A stretch of 64,000 bases of DNA from Thiorhodovibrio frisius. GTDB taxonomy: Bacteria; Pseudomonadota; Gammaproteobacteria; Chromatiales; Chromatiaceae. This document shows positions 27,295 through 36,664 of the stretch, piece after piece. The notes under the pieces are model-generated. The model did no database searches, was not told where the DNA came from, and worked only from the letters and a program-made list of their open reading frames with translations. Within the stretch, counting starts at the first letter, position 1; every line of letters starts with the position of its first letter. The translations under genes were made by a program, and so were the position numbers. The stretch spans positions 5,326,501 through 5,390,500 of the forward strand of contig NZ_CP121471.1 of the NCBI RefSeq assembly GCF_033954835.1. The letters are read 5' to 3'.

Positions 27295-28671
27295 CTAATC
27301 GCCCTGGCGCAGATGGCTGACCTGCTTGGGCGTGACGGGCGCGGCATCGTTGCCCCAGTTGGCGCGAATGTAGCTGGCCAGAATGGCAATCTGGTGATCG
27401 TTGAGCAAGCTGCCAAAGGACGGCATCACCACATGCGGGGAAAACGCCTGAGTCGGGTCGGAGGGGGCGCCGAGCAGCACTGTCTGGATAACATCATTGG
27501 GCTCGGGCAGGAGTACCACTTCGTTGCCGCGCAGGGAAGGGAAGTAAGGCGCAAGCCCCTGCCCATGGCTTTGGTGGCAACCGGAGCAGTAATGCTGGTA
27601 CAGGCGCCGGCCTTCGATGTAGTCCTGCTCGCTGAGCTGATGCGGCACCTTCGGAGTATCGCGCGGGGCCTCTTTCGGCGGCTGGTCTTTAAGATAAACC
27701 GCCATGGCGCGCACGTCCGAGTCAGCCAATTGTGACAGGCTCAGATGCACCACCTCGGCCATGGGGCCAAGCGCTGCGGTTTGCGGGCCATCCTTTGCGC
27801 TGGTGCCATCCGAGGTGCCTGCTGGATCGCTGGCCGGGGTGGCCTCGCCGGTACGCAGATAAGTGACCAAATCATCAATGCTCCAGTCGCCCAGCCCGCT
27901 GCCAAGCTCAGAAGTCAGATTGGGCGCATACCAACCGTCGATCACGGCGCCGGTCAGGGCCTCCCGCGCCTTAGTGGCGCCAGCAAGATTGCGCGGCGTA
28001 TGGCAGGAACCGCAGTGACCCAGCCCTTCGACCAGGTAGGCACCGCGATTCCATTCGTCGCTTTTCTTCAGGTCAGGCTCGAAGCGCTTATCGCTCAGAT
28101 AGAGCTCCTGCCAACCCAACAGCAGGTCGCGCTTGTCAAAAGGCCAGCGCAGTTGGGTCTCGGGCGGGCGATAGTCCGAGGGCTCGAGTGAGAACAGATA
28201 ATCTTTGATGGCGAGCAGGTCATCGTCCTTGACCTTGGTGAAAGAGGGGTAGGGCAAAGCCGGATAATAGGGCTTACCATCCGGACGGATACCGTGCTGC
28301 AGCGCGCGCAGGAAGTCTTCATCGGAAAAAGAGCCAATGCCCCAGCCCTTGTGCGGGGTGATGTTGGGCGAGTAAATGGTGCCAAAGGGCGTGTCGAGCG
28401 CCAGACCACCCTCAAACGCCTTGCCGCCCGGGCGCACATGGCAGCCCAGACAGTCCCCGGCCAGGGTCAGATAGCGGCCATATTCAATGCGCGCCTGGGA
28501 GAAATCGCCATAGGCCTTGGCGGACGGCAACTGGCTGACCTGGCCGCTGGCGCCTGTGGCCTTTGCAGCGGGAGCCGGCGGGGCGGCGCCTTCGGCATCG
28601 GCCAGCGTCGGGGTCATCGGCAGCAGGCAGGCCAGCGCCAGAGCGCCAAAGCGAAAAGTCAGATCACGCAT
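27295..28671 (-). CDS. Triheme periplasmic cytochrome c
   Basis: The 458-residue protein has a signal peptide and three CXXCH heme sites: CLGCH, CGSCH and CSGCH. Three heme sites and the sequence around them (FGTIYSPNITPHKGWGIG) resemble the cytochrome subunit of membrane alcohol, gluconate or sorbitol dehydrogenases. No flavin or PQQ dehydrogenase partner is adjacent, so the electron donor is unknown. AGGAG lies 7 bases before the ATG. It would pass electrons in the periplasm or at the membrane. Confidence 0.85.
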   Translation of the reverse strand: MRDLTFRFGALALACLLPMTPTLADAEGAAPPAPAAKATGASGQVSQLPSAKAYGDFSQARIEYGRYLTLAGDCLGCHVRPGGKAFEGGLALDTPFGTIYSPNITPHKGWGIGSFSDEDFLRALQHGIRPDGKPYYPALPYPSFTKVKDDDLLAIKDYLFSLEPSDYRPPETQLRWPFDKRDLLLGWQELYLSDKRFEPDLKKSDEWNRGAYLVEGLGHCGSCHTPRNLAGATKAREALTGAVIDGWYAPNLTSELGSGLGDWSIDDLVTYLRTGEATPASDPAGTSDGTSAKDGPQTAALGPMAEVVHLSLSQLADSDVRAMAVYLKDQPPKEAPRDTPKVPHQLSEQDYIEGRRLYQHYCSGCHQSHGQGLAPYFPSLRGNEVVLLPEPNDVIQTVLLGAPSDPTQAFSPHVVMPSFGSLLNDHQIAILASYIRANWGNDAAPVTPKQVSHLRQGD

Positions 28672-28723
28672 GTTCGTCTCCTAAAACAATTGAAACAGCA
28701 TAGGGAGCGCAGCGCTCGCAGAC

Positions 28724-29848
28724 TCAGCGCCCGGAATCCAGGCTCTGTGCCGGTTCGACCCACAGGCTATCCTCTGCTGACCCATGGGCGTCTCCTGCCG
28801 CTGCGGCCTGATTCTCGGGCCCAAGCAAAATAGCGATGGGGCGAGTCTGCGGATTGGCACTCAGGGCGATTTTCAGCGCCATGGTTAGGGGGACCGACAA
28901 GAACATGCCGCCAACACCCAGGACATAGCCCCAGAATACCAGAGAAAGGAAGACCACCAGGGTGGACAGCCCCACACCGCGGCCCATGATCTTGGGCTCC
29001 ACGAAGTTGCCGATGGTGAGATTGATGGCCGCAAAGCCGATTGAGGTCATGAACGCGGCACCAAGATCGATCTGCACCAGCGCCAGCAGCACCGCCGGAA
29101 CGGTGGCAATGAAAGAGCCAATGGTGGGCACGAAATTGAGCAGAAACGCGATCGTGCCCCACATGGGCGCGAAATCCACCCCGATGATGGTCAGCAGAAT
29201 CCACACCAGCACGCCGGTGAGCAAGCTGGTGCTGGCTTTGAGTGCCATGTAGCGGTTGATGGCCCGCATCACCTGTTGTGCCTGATCGATGGATTCTTCG
29301 GGCGTTCGCAGGGCCAAGCGCACCTTGTTGGGCAGCCCGTCAGCTTCGAGCAGGATAAAGATCACCGTCACCATCACCAGCAGGGCGTTGGCCAAAATGG
29401 TGCTGAAGCCGCTCACCATGGCCCGCATCAGTCCCATGACGCGCGGCGGATCGATCAGCGAACTCATTGCATTATCTGGCAGTTCCAAGCCATGGCTTTC
29501 CACCCAGTCTTGCAGATCGCTCGCGGTGCTCAACAGGCGCGTCTGATAGCTCGGCAGACGCTGGTTGAAGGTATTGAGCGAATCGCTGAACAGGGTGCCG
29601 ACGACTAGGCCGACCCCAGTCAGCACCCCGGCAATGACCAGCATGGCAGCCCAGCGGGGCAGCCCCAGTCGACGCAGAACGCGCAGCGGACTCGCCGCCA
29701 GCACGGCGATGAAGATTGATAGCAGGAAGGGCGTGACCAGGTAGGAGGCCGCACGCAGACCAGCGACCAGCACCACCAGGGCGCCGGCCATGATGAGAAA
29801 ACGCCCGGCTGGGCTGAAATCGGGTGTTTTGTCCATGTCTTGATCCAT
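28724..29848 (-). CDS. AI-2E family transporter
   Basis: The 374-residue membrane protein has about eight hydrophobic segments and the family's conserved C-terminal block (VPTIGSFIATVPAVLLAL and NFVEPKIMGRGVGLS). Members include PerM, TqsA and Na+/H+ antiporters, so the substrate is not predictable. It lies 52 bp upstream of the triheme cytochrome on the same strand. Confidence 0.85.
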   Translation of the reverse strand: MDQDMDKTPDFSPAGRFLIMAGALVVLVAGLRAASYLVTPFLLSIFIAVLAASPLRVLRRLGLPRWAAMLVIAGVLTGVGLVVGTLFSDSLNTFNQRLPSYQTRLLSTASDLQDWVESHGLELPDNAMSSLIDPPRVMGLMRAMVSGFSTILANALLVMVTVIFILLEADGLPNKVRLALRTPEESIDQAQQVMRAINRYMALKASTSLLTGVLVWILLTIIGVDFAPMWGTIAFLLNFVPTIGSFIATVPAVLLALVQIDLGAAFMTSIGFAAINLTIGNFVEPKIMGRGVGLSTLVVFLSLVFWGYVLGVGGMFLSVPLTMALKIALSANPQTRPIAILLGPENQAAAAGDAHGSAEDSLWVEPAQSLDSGR

Positions 29849-29958
29849 ACTGAAATCTCTACCGCCTGCCTGTTGTCATTGGGCCTAGCCGGCAGCAAGA
29901 CGTAGCGCAGGCGCTTGCGCCAACAGGCTCAGACGGCCAATCAGGGACTGGCCGCGCA

Positions 29959-32190
29959 TCAGCGTCCCGGGCGCACCAGTCCGCCGAGGCCGATGTCCTC
30001 AAGCGCGCCGGTTAGGAGTTTGCGTACCGCCGCGCCGGTGTCGCAGCGCAGCGAATCGTTAAGCAGTTCGCGCGCGCGCCCGCGGCTCAGGCTGCGAATG
30101 ACGCCTTTCACGCGCAGCAGACTGGCGGCACTCATACTCAGACTATGCACCCCGGCGCCAAGCAGCAGCGCGGCACCGAGCGGGTCACCAGCCAGCTCAC
30201 CGCACACGCTCACCTCCTTGCCATGCGCGCGGGCACCGGCCACAACCGTGGTCAGGGCCCAGAGCACAGCCGGGTGCAGGTCATCGTAGAGGCCCGCGAC
30301 GCGCGGGTTGTTGCGATCCACCGCGAGCAGATACTGAGTCAGGTCGTTGGTGCCAACCGAGAGAAAATCCACCCGGCCGGCAAGGTTCTCAGCCTGATAG
30401 ACCGCAGCCGGAACTTCGATCATGGCGCCCACTGGCGGCATGCAGACCTCATGGCCCTCGTCGATGAGTTCCTCGTGCGCGCGCGCAATCATGTGCTGGG
30501 CTTCTTCAAGCTCGTCGATGGTGGTGATCATCGGCAACAGCAGTTGCAGATTGTCGAGCCCGACCGAGGCCGAGAGCATGGCGCGCACCTGAGTCATGAA
30601 AATCTGCGGATGATCCAGCGCCACCCGGATGCCGCGCCAACCGAGGAAGGGGTTGGATTCCTCGATGGGAAAATAAGACAGTGGCTTGTCGCCGCCGATG
30701 TCGAGGGTGCGGATGGTGACGGTACGCGGTGCGAAAACCTCAAGAATACGCCGGTAGTTGCTGTACTGCGCGCCCTCGCCAGGGAAGCGATCACGCACCA
30801 GAAAGGGCAGCTCGGTACGATAGAGGCCGACACCTGCAGCCTCGTCACTGCCAGCGGGGCGTTGTTCAGACACCAGACCGGTGTTCAGGTAAAGCGGCAG
30901 CGAGTAACCATCGGTGGTTTCTGACGGCAAACCGCGCAGAGCGTCGAGTTCGGCCGTGAAGGCCTGTTCCTCATCGGCCAGTCGCTCGTATTCGTTGCGG
31001 ATGCTGGCGCTGGGGTCGATATAAACGCGCCCGCGATAGCCATCAACGATGGTCTCCAGCCCGTTCATGCGACTGACCGGTAGGTCGCTTACACCCATGG
31101 CCGCCGGCAGGCCCATGCCGCGGGCCAAAATCGCAATGTGCGACGAGGCCGAGCCACCGCTGCTGACAATGCCAGCCAGGGATTCGCTCGGCACCGCGCT
31201 CAACTGCATCACGCTGATCTCATCGCCGACCAAAATGGTCTGCGCTGGGTACTCAAACACCGGCGCGCTTTGGTTCTGCAGACGGGTCAGAATCCACCGG
31301 CCAAGATCACGCACGTCCGAGGCACGTTCGCGCAGATAAGGGTCCTCCATCTGATCGAACACGGAAGTGTGCTCGGCAATGGTATCGCGCAAAGCCGCCT
31401 GCGCCCAGCTCCCATCGCCAATGCGCTTGAGCGCGCCATCGACCAGGGAATCACTTTCCAGCATCAGACGCCAGGCATCAAAAAGCGCGCGATCCTCCTG
31501 GCTGAAGCGGTCGCCGATGCGGTCAATTTCGGCGCCGACATCCTTGAGCGCGGCGCGAAAGGCGGTTGATTCGGCCTCGGTGTCCTCAACCAGCTTATCT
31601 GGTACCGCCTCAAGATTGGCCGGAGGATAGACCACCAGGGTGGTACCAAAGCCGATTCCGGGCGAGGCCGCCATGCCGGAGAGAAACCGGCTTGGCATCA
31701 GATCCTGCTGATGCATGCGCCCAAGCTCAATGGCCCCGGCCAGTTGCGCGGCCAGGGTGATGACAAAAGTGACTTCATCATCACCAAAACGACGCGGCGC
31801 AAGCTGGCGCAGCACCAGGACGCCAAGCACGCGGCGACTTTGCACAATGGGCACACCAAGGAACCCGCGATACCGGTTCTCGCCGGTCTCGGTGATGCTC
31901 AAATAGCGCGAATGGGTGGAGGCATCGCTCAGGCTGACCAGGTCGGCCTTTTCCGCCACCCAGCCGACCAGGCCGCGATTCAGTGGAATCCGCACCCGAC
32001 CAACAGACTCAGGGCGCAGTCCGTCGGTGGCCAGAAGAACGTGCTCGCGGTTGCTTTGGTCGGTCAGATAAACCGAGCAGACATCGGCACCTATGGCCTC
32101 CTTGACACGGCTGACGATAATGCGAAGCGCATCATCGAGCGACAGGGCACGATTGACCTCCTGAACGATGCGCCGCAGGGATTCAAGCAT
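29959..32190 (-). CDS. ptsP: PTS-Ntr enzyme I (GAF-domain PEP phosphotransferase)
   Basis: I start at the Met at 32190; the frame is open for 80 more codons, but these overlap the rppH tail and are rich in Pro and Cys. The 743-residue protein has an N-terminal GAF domain (about 1-150), the enzyme I phospho-His region (GGSASSHIAILARG) and the C-terminal PEP-binding barrel (LDIGGDKPLSYFPIEESNPF, EVPAAVYQAENLA). It starts the nitrogen-related phosphorelay to NPr and EIIA-Ntr. The rppH-ptsP order is conserved in gammaproteobacteria. Confidence 0.94.
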   Translation of the reverse strand: MLESLRRIVQEVNRALSLDDALRIIVSRVKEAIGADVCSVYLTDQSNREHVLLATDGLRPESVGRVRIPLNRGLVGWVAEKADLVSLSDASTHSRYLSITETGENRYRGFLGVPIVQSRRVLGVLVLRQLAPRRFGDDEVTFVITLAAQLAGAIELGRMHQQDLMPSRFLSGMAASPGIGFGTTLVVYPPANLEAVPDKLVEDTEAESTAFRAALKDVGAEIDRIGDRFSQEDRALFDAWRLMLESDSLVDGALKRIGDGSWAQAALRDTIAEHTSVFDQMEDPYLRERASDVRDLGRWILTRLQNQSAPVFEYPAQTILVGDEISVMQLSAVPSESLAGIVSSGGSASSHIAILARGMGLPAAMGVSDLPVSRMNGLETIVDGYRGRVYIDPSASIRNEYERLADEEQAFTAELDALRGLPSETTDGYSLPLYLNTGLVSEQRPAGSDEAAGVGLYRTELPFLVRDRFPGEGAQYSNYRRILEVFAPRTVTIRTLDIGGDKPLSYFPIEESNPFLGWRGIRVALDHPQIFMTQVRAMLSASVGLDNLQLLLPMITTIDELEEAQHMIARAHEELIDEGHEVCMPPVGAMIEVPAAVYQAENLAGRVDFLSVGTNDLTQYLLAVDRNNPRVAGLYDDLHPAVLWALTTVVAGARAHGKEVSVCGELAGDPLGAALLLGAGVHSLSMSAASLLRVKGVIRSLSRGRARELLNDSLRCDTGAAVRKLLTGALEDIGLGGLVRPGR

Positions 32191-32263
32191 GTCCGGGGCT
32201 CCGCCGTGGTCGGGCCGCGACTGGACATGGACGATGGGGTTGCAAGGCTCGCATGGGAGACAC

Positions 32264-32938
32264 CTACCGGCGCCTGCAAGCTGCGGGGGGTTGTTCTGGC
32301 CCGGTGGGTTCGACTGCTGCCCAGTCGACCGGTAAGGGTTGCGCCGACTGGGGGCCAGAATGCAAATTGGGGTGCAAATTGGGGTGCAAATCGGGCTGGG
32401 AAGCCTTTTGGGAATGGCGCGTAAGCCCATTGGGCGAACGGGACTGACGGTCGCCGCGCAATTCCGGGTAAAGCAACGGCTGCAACTCGATCAGTGCTTG
32501 CTCATAGACTCGACGCTTGAAATACACTACCTCGCGCAGCGGACTCCAGTACCGCACCCAGCGCCAGGCGTCGAACTCGGGCTTGGAGGAGTGATCGAGG
32601 CAGAAGGCATCCTCGTTACAATCGACCCGCAACAAGAACCATATCTGCTTTTGTCCAATGCAGGTCGGCCCGCAACAATGCCGACGGATAAAGCGTTTGG
32701 GCAGGCGATACCTGAGCCAGCCACGGGTGGCGCCAAGCAGGGTCACCTGCCGCGCAACCAAGCCGACCTCTTCCTCGAGTTCGCGGAACATGGCCTCCTG
32801 CGGCGTCTCGTTGGCCTGAATGCCGCCCTGCGGAAACTGCCACGCATTCTGCCCGACACGCCGTCCCCAGAACAGACGGCGCTCGCCGTTGCACAGAATT
32901 ATGCCAACATTGGGTCTGAAGCCGTCGCGGTCGATCAA
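32264..32938 (-). CDS. rppH: RNA pyrophosphohydrolase RppH with long C-terminal extension
   Basis: The Nudix protein starts, as in E. coli RppH, with (M)[14 protein letters not shown]. Here the initiator is TTG at 32938, with an AGAGGTG site upstream; the frame is open further upstream without a better start. The Nudix box is [20 protein letters not shown] (shown in part). RppH converts 5'-triphosphate mRNA ends to monophosphates and so triggers decay. The 224-residue length exceeds the usual 160-175. The extra C-terminal 50 residues are polar and contain a repeat-derived [10 protein letters not shown]. Confidence 0.9.
   Translation of the reverse strand: MIDRDGFRPNVGIILCNGERRLFWGRRVGQNAWQFPQGGIQANETPQEAMFRELEEEVGLVARQVTLLGATRGWLRYRLPKRFIRRHCCGPTCIGQKQIWFLLRVDCNEDAFCLDHSSKPEFDAWRWVRYWSPLREVVYFKRRVYEQALIELQPLLYPELRGDRQSRSPNGLTRHSQKASQPDLHPNLHPNLHSGPQSAQPLPVDWAAVEPTGPEQPPAACRRR
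32361..32396. repeat. 12-bp tandem repeat inside rppH
   Basis: Three head-to-tail copies of TGCAAATTGGGG (the third with changes at two positions) lie in the rppH C-terminal extension. The unit is a multiple of three, so copy-number change keeps the frame. It could vary between strains. Confidence 0.75.
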
Positions 32939-33068
32939 GCCAGGCCACCTCTTGAGAATCTCGCTGGCATTTTTCCATAATTCGTGCGACAGCGGCAAAT
33001 CGGCGCCGAGATCGGCGATACTCGCGCTCTGGCGTCCAAGATTCTGCTCAGACTGAAGGGGAACCACG

Positions 33069-33740
33069 TTGCAGCTGACGATTTTTGACCTCGACAACAC
33101 CCTGCTCGAGGGTGATTCAGATTATCTCTGGGGATGCCATCTCATCGAACAGGGGGTGGTTGATGCGGCCGATTACGAGCGTCAAAACAGCGCCTTTTAC
33201 GCTGATTATCGCAACGGCTGCCTGGATATCGACGCCTTTCTCGGCTTTTCGCTACAACCCTTGAGCCAGCACTCACTGGACCACCTGCACGCCTGGCGGG
33301 ACGCTTTCGTGCGCGAGAAAATCGACCCCATTATCCTGCCAGAAGCTCGCGCGCTGATCGAAAAACACCGTGGCGCAGGTGATCGGCTGTTGATCATCAC
33401 CGCCACCAACCGTTTTGTCACGGCCCCAATCGCCGAGCGCCTGGGCATTGCCGATCTGATCGCGACCGATCCGGAGTTTCTCGAGGGTCGTTATACCGGA
33501 CGGGTCGCCGGAACGCCCGCCTTTCAGCAGGGCAAGGTGGAGCGCCTGCACCAGTGGCTGCGCGAACAGGGGCTGACCATGCCGAACAGCCGCTTCTACA
33601 GCGACTCCATCAACGACCTGCCACTGCTCAGCGCCGTTGGACACCCGGTCGCTGTCGACCCGGACCCGCAACTCGCCGCCATTGCCAGCGAACACGGCTG
33701 GCCGATCATTTCCCTGCGCGGCAACCAGCCGCCAAACTGA
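33069..33740 (+). CDS. HAD-IB family phosphatase (SerB-like)
   Basis: The 223-residue protein has HAD motif [14 protein letters not shown], motif II ITATNRF and motif [15 protein letters not shown], with a helical cap between. HAD-IB enzymes include phosphoserine and phospholipid-related phosphatases; the substrate cannot be read from sequence. It starts with TTG after an AAGGGGA site and is divergent from rppH with about 130 bp between. It precedes the ornithine-lipid genes by 120 bp. Confidence 0.85.
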   Translation: MQLTIFDLDNTLLEGDSDYLWGCHLIEQGVVDAADYERQNSAFYADYRNGCLDIDAFLGFSLQPLSQHSLDHLHAWRDAFVREKIDPIILPEARALIEKHRGAGDRLLIITATNRFVTAPIAERLGIADLIATDPEFLEGRYTGRVAGTPAFQQGKVERLHQWLREQGLTMPNSRFYSDSINDLPLLSAVGHPVAVDPDPQLAAIASEHGWPIISLRGNQPPN

Positions 33741-33860
33741 CCAAGGCAATTGCGCGCCCGCGCATCAGTCATCCGCCTGTCATACCAAGCTCATGGTTTT
33801 GCAACAAAGGACTGTTAGATTTTCGGGTTCGCCCACCATTTCGCATCCGACACAGCGGGT

Positions 33861-34649
33861 ATGTCTGTCATGGGAGCCACCGCATCAGTCCTGCCAGCAG
33901 AGCGCGCCGAGCGCCTGCTGTTTGAATTCGCCGAAGGCGAGGCCGCAGCGCGGGAGGCGCTGGCACTGCGCTACCGCATCTTTGGCTTGGAGCTTGGTGC
34001 CAAACTCAAAACCAGCGCCGAGCAGCTCGACTACGACGAGTGCGACCATCACTGCCAACACCTGCTGGTGCGCGAGACCAGCAGCGGACAGGTGGTCGCC
34101 TGCGCCCGACTGCTCGATCAACCGGGTGCGCGCAAACTCGGGCGTTTCTACTCCGAGGGAGAATTTGAGCTCGGCCCGATTGCATGGCTTGACGGGCGCC
34201 TGCTCGAACTCGGCCGCACCTGCGTGGCGCGCGAATATCGCCAGGGCTCGGCGATCGCAGTCCTCTGGTCTGGCGTGGCAAGTTACATCGCAATGCATCA
34301 GATCGACTACCTCTTCGGCTGCGCCAGTATTCCGCTTGGCGAGGGCGACGCCCAAGCCGCCGGGATCATGAATCGCCTGCGCCGACAAGCCATGGCACCT
34401 AAGCACCTGCGCGTCACCCCGCGCTTGCCGCTGCGCGTGCAGGGGCAAGACGAACCCAAACTCGATGCCCCTTTGCCACCTCTGCTCAAGGCCTATGTGC
34501 GGGCTGGCGCCAAGGCCTGTGGCGAGCCCTGTCGCGACCCGGACTTCCAGGTGGCCGATGTCCTCATGCTGCTCAATGTGTGCGAGCTGAATCCCAGCTA
34601 CTCGCGCCATTTCATCCACCGCTCGAACCGCCATCGCGGGCACGTCTGA
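33861..34649 (+). CDS. olsB: L-ornithine N-alpha-acyltransferase OlsB
   Basis: The 262-residue GNAT-type protein matches OlsB (hemolysin-like acyltransferases): REALALRYRIFGLELGA, YDECDHHCQHLLVR, ELGRTCVAREYRQGSAI and YLFGCASIPL. OlsB transfers a 3-hydroxyacyl group from acyl carrier protein to ornithine, giving lyso-ornithine lipid. The adjacent acyltransferase gene supplies the second step. A later Met (residue 4) is an alternative start. Confidence 0.85.
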   Translation: MSVMGATASVLPAERAERLLFEFAEGEAAAREALALRYRIFGLELGAKLKTSAEQLDYDECDHHCQHLLVRETSSGQVVACARLLDQPGARKLGRFYSEGEFELGPIAWLDGRLLELGRTCVAREYRQGSAIAVLWSGVASYIAMHQIDYLFGCASIPLGEGDAQAAGIMNRLRRQAMAPKHLRVTPRLPLRVQGQDEPKLDAPLPPLLKAYVRAGAKACGEPCRDPDFQVADVLMLLNVCELNPSYSRHFIHRSNRHRGHV

Positions 34650-34655
34650 CTGCCA

Positions 34656-35447
34656 ATGATCTGGCGAGCACTGCGCGCGATGGAACATCTTCTGACAGGC
34701 GCCCTGATCAGCCTGGTCGCGACAGGTCTGCACCTCCTGGGCCAACCGCCGGCCTGGCACCCTCAATTTGTGCGCTGGTGGCACGCTCGGCTGTGTCGCA
34801 TTCTGGCGCTTGAGATAACCCTCTGCGGTCAACTGAGCGAACGCGCACTCGTGGTTGCCAACCACATCTCCTGGCTCGATATCCCGGTCCTGGGCGCGCA
34901 GGGATCAGTTGGCTTTCTGTCCAAGGCCGAGGTGCGCCGCTGGCCGGTCATCGGCTGGATGGCCGCTGTTTCCGGCACAGTCTTCATAGAGCGTGGCGCA
35001 CATCGCTTTGCCGACGCCATTGCCGCCTTACGCGCGCGCATCGCAGCCGGTTTCGCAGTGGTAATTTTTCCCGAGGGCACCACCAGCGACGGGACCGCAG
35101 TCCGGCGGTTTCTGCCCCGACTCTTTGCCGTGGCTCAGCCTGCGGCCGATACCGGTGGTGGCGAAGCCGAGCCGATTCGACTGCAGCCCGTGGCGCTGCG
35201 CTATGGGTCGGGTCCGCAGCCAGATACCATCGCTCCCTATATTGATGACGATACCCTGGTTTGTCACCTATGGCAGGTGCTAAAACACCCCGGCATCGCC
35301 GTGCGCGTCACCTTCCTGCCAAGCATCGACGCCCGGGGTCAGGGGCGTCGCCAGTTGGCTGATCAGGCGCGCGCAGCAATCCTCAATGCGTTAGAGCGCG
35401 AAACGGCCAGCAACATTGGCCGGGCTGGCCACGGAGTGAACCGCTGA
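34656..35447 (+). CDS. olsA: Lyso-ornithine lipid / 1-acylglycerol-phosphate acyltransferase OlsA
   Basis: The 263-residue membrane-associated acyltransferase shows the PlsC motifs NHISWLDIPVLG (HX4D) and FPEGTTSDG. Directly after olsB (6-bp gap), it most likely esterifies the hydroxyl of lyso-ornithine lipid, although a phosphatidic-acid role is possible. It overlaps the glycosyltransferase gene by one base (TGATG). Confidence 0.83.
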   Translation: MIWRALRAMEHLLTGALISLVATGLHLLGQPPAWHPQFVRWWHARLCRILALEITLCGQLSERALVVANHISWLDIPVLGAQGSVGFLSKAEVRRWPVIGWMAAVSGTVFIERGAHRFADAIAALRARIAAGFAVVIFPEGTTSDGTAVRRFLPRLFAVAQPAADTGGGEAEPIRLQPVALRYGSGPQPDTIAPYIDDDTLVCHLWQVLKHPGIAVRVTFLPSIDARGQGRRQLADQARAAILNALERETASNIGRAGHGVNR

Positions 35448-36664
35448 TGGTCGCGACTGCCAAACCCAGCCGACTGGTGGTAGTGACCGAAACTTACCCG
35501 CCGGAGATCAACGGCGTAGCCAACACCATGCACCAACTCGTCACCGGGCTCGAGCGGCTCGGCCATCGCATCGTCCTGGTGCGCCCGCGTCAGTCGGGCG
35601 AGCGCCTCGGACTCTCCCTGCCCCCGTCCCAGAACAACTCCGGCACTGCGCAGTTTCTGGTGCCTGGCCTGCCCATCCCCGGCTACAGTGGCCTGCGCTT
35701 CGGCCTGCCGGTGGGCGGACGACTGCTCGCGCACTGGAAGCAGTGGAACCCACAGGCGGTCTATATTGCCACCCAGGGGCCGCTCGGGCGGGCGGCGCTC
35801 AGCTGCGCGCGCCAGCTCGGGATTCCGGCACTCACGGGGTTTCATACCCAGTTTCACCAATACAGCCGCTACTATGGGCTCGGGCTGCTGATGCGGCCCA
35901 TTGTCAAATCGCTGCGGCGCTTCCATAATCGAGCCAACGCGACCCTGGTGCCCACAAAAGCCCTGCAAGTAGAACTCGCTCAGGCCGGGTTTGAGAATCT
36001 GCGGGTGTTCAGCCGCGGGGTGGATACCAACTTATTTTCCCCCACGCGACGCTGCAACGCGCAACGCAGGGCCTGGGGATGCGAACAGCAAAGCATCGCG
36101 GTGCTCTATGTCGGGCGCCTGGCGGCGGAGAAAAATATCGCCCTGGCCTTTGCCGCCTTTGCGACCATAGCCGCGACCGGTAGCGACTGCAAATTTATCC
36201 TAGTGGGCGACGGGCCCGAGCGGGAACGCCTCGCCCGGCAGCATCCGGACTACGTCTTTACTGGCGCCCGTGTGGGTCAGGCACTAGCCACCCAGTATGC
36301 CTCGGCAGATTTGTTTCTGTTCCCAAGTCTGACCGAGACCTTTGGCAATGTAGTGCCCGAGGCCATGGCCAGCGGACTACCGGTCATCGCTTTTGACTAT
36401 GCTGCGGCCAGGCAACATATACGCTCGGGCGAGAATGGTATCGTGGTACCGGTGGATGACCGGGATGCATTTATTAAAGAGGCCGTTGACCTGGCGCGGA
36501 ACCCGGCGCGGCTGCGAGACATTGGGCAGGCCGCCCGCCAGAGCGCAGCCGCCATGGACTGGGAGCATGTGATCAGGGATCTGGAGCAGGATATTCTTGC
36601 TCTGGTGGAGCAAAAAGCAACTGCGGAGAAAACCGATGCGTGCCTTGTGGCAACGTCTAACTAA
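35447..36664 (+). CDS. GT4 family glycosyltransferase
   Basis: The 405-residue GT-B enzyme has an acceptor half opening with VTETYPPEINGVANTMHQLV and a donor half with LYVGRLAAEKNIALAF and SLTETFGNVVPEAMASG. It resembles the MgtA/SqdX group, which adds sugars to lipid acceptors. Being fused into the olsBA operon, it may glycosylate a membrane lipid; this is inference from context. It overlaps the following PAP2 gene by 29 bases. Confidence 0.85.
   Translation: MVATAKPSRLVVVTETYPPEINGVANTMHQLVTGLERLGHRIVLVRPRQSGERLGLSLPPSQNNSGTAQFLVPGLPIPGYSGLRFGLPVGGRLLAHWKQWNPQAVYIATQGPLGRAALSCARQLGIPALTGFHTQFHQYSRYYGLGLLMRPIVKSLRRFHNRANATLVPTKALQVELAQAGFENLRVFSRGVDTNLFSPTRRCNAQRRAWGCEQQSIAVLYVGRLAAEKNIALAFAAFATIAATGSDCKFILVGDGPERERLARQHPDYVFTGARVGQALATQYASADLFLFPSLTETFGNVVPEAMASGLPVIAFDYAAARQHIRSGENGIVVPVDDRDAFIKEAVDLARNPARLRDIGQAARQSAAAMDWEHVIRDLEQDILALVEQKATAEKTDACLVATSN

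Noticed and set aside
32191-32430. 80-codon N-terminal extension of ptsP
   Set aside because: Pro/Cys-rich, overlaps rppH and its tandem repeats, and the GAF domain starts right at the Met at 32190.
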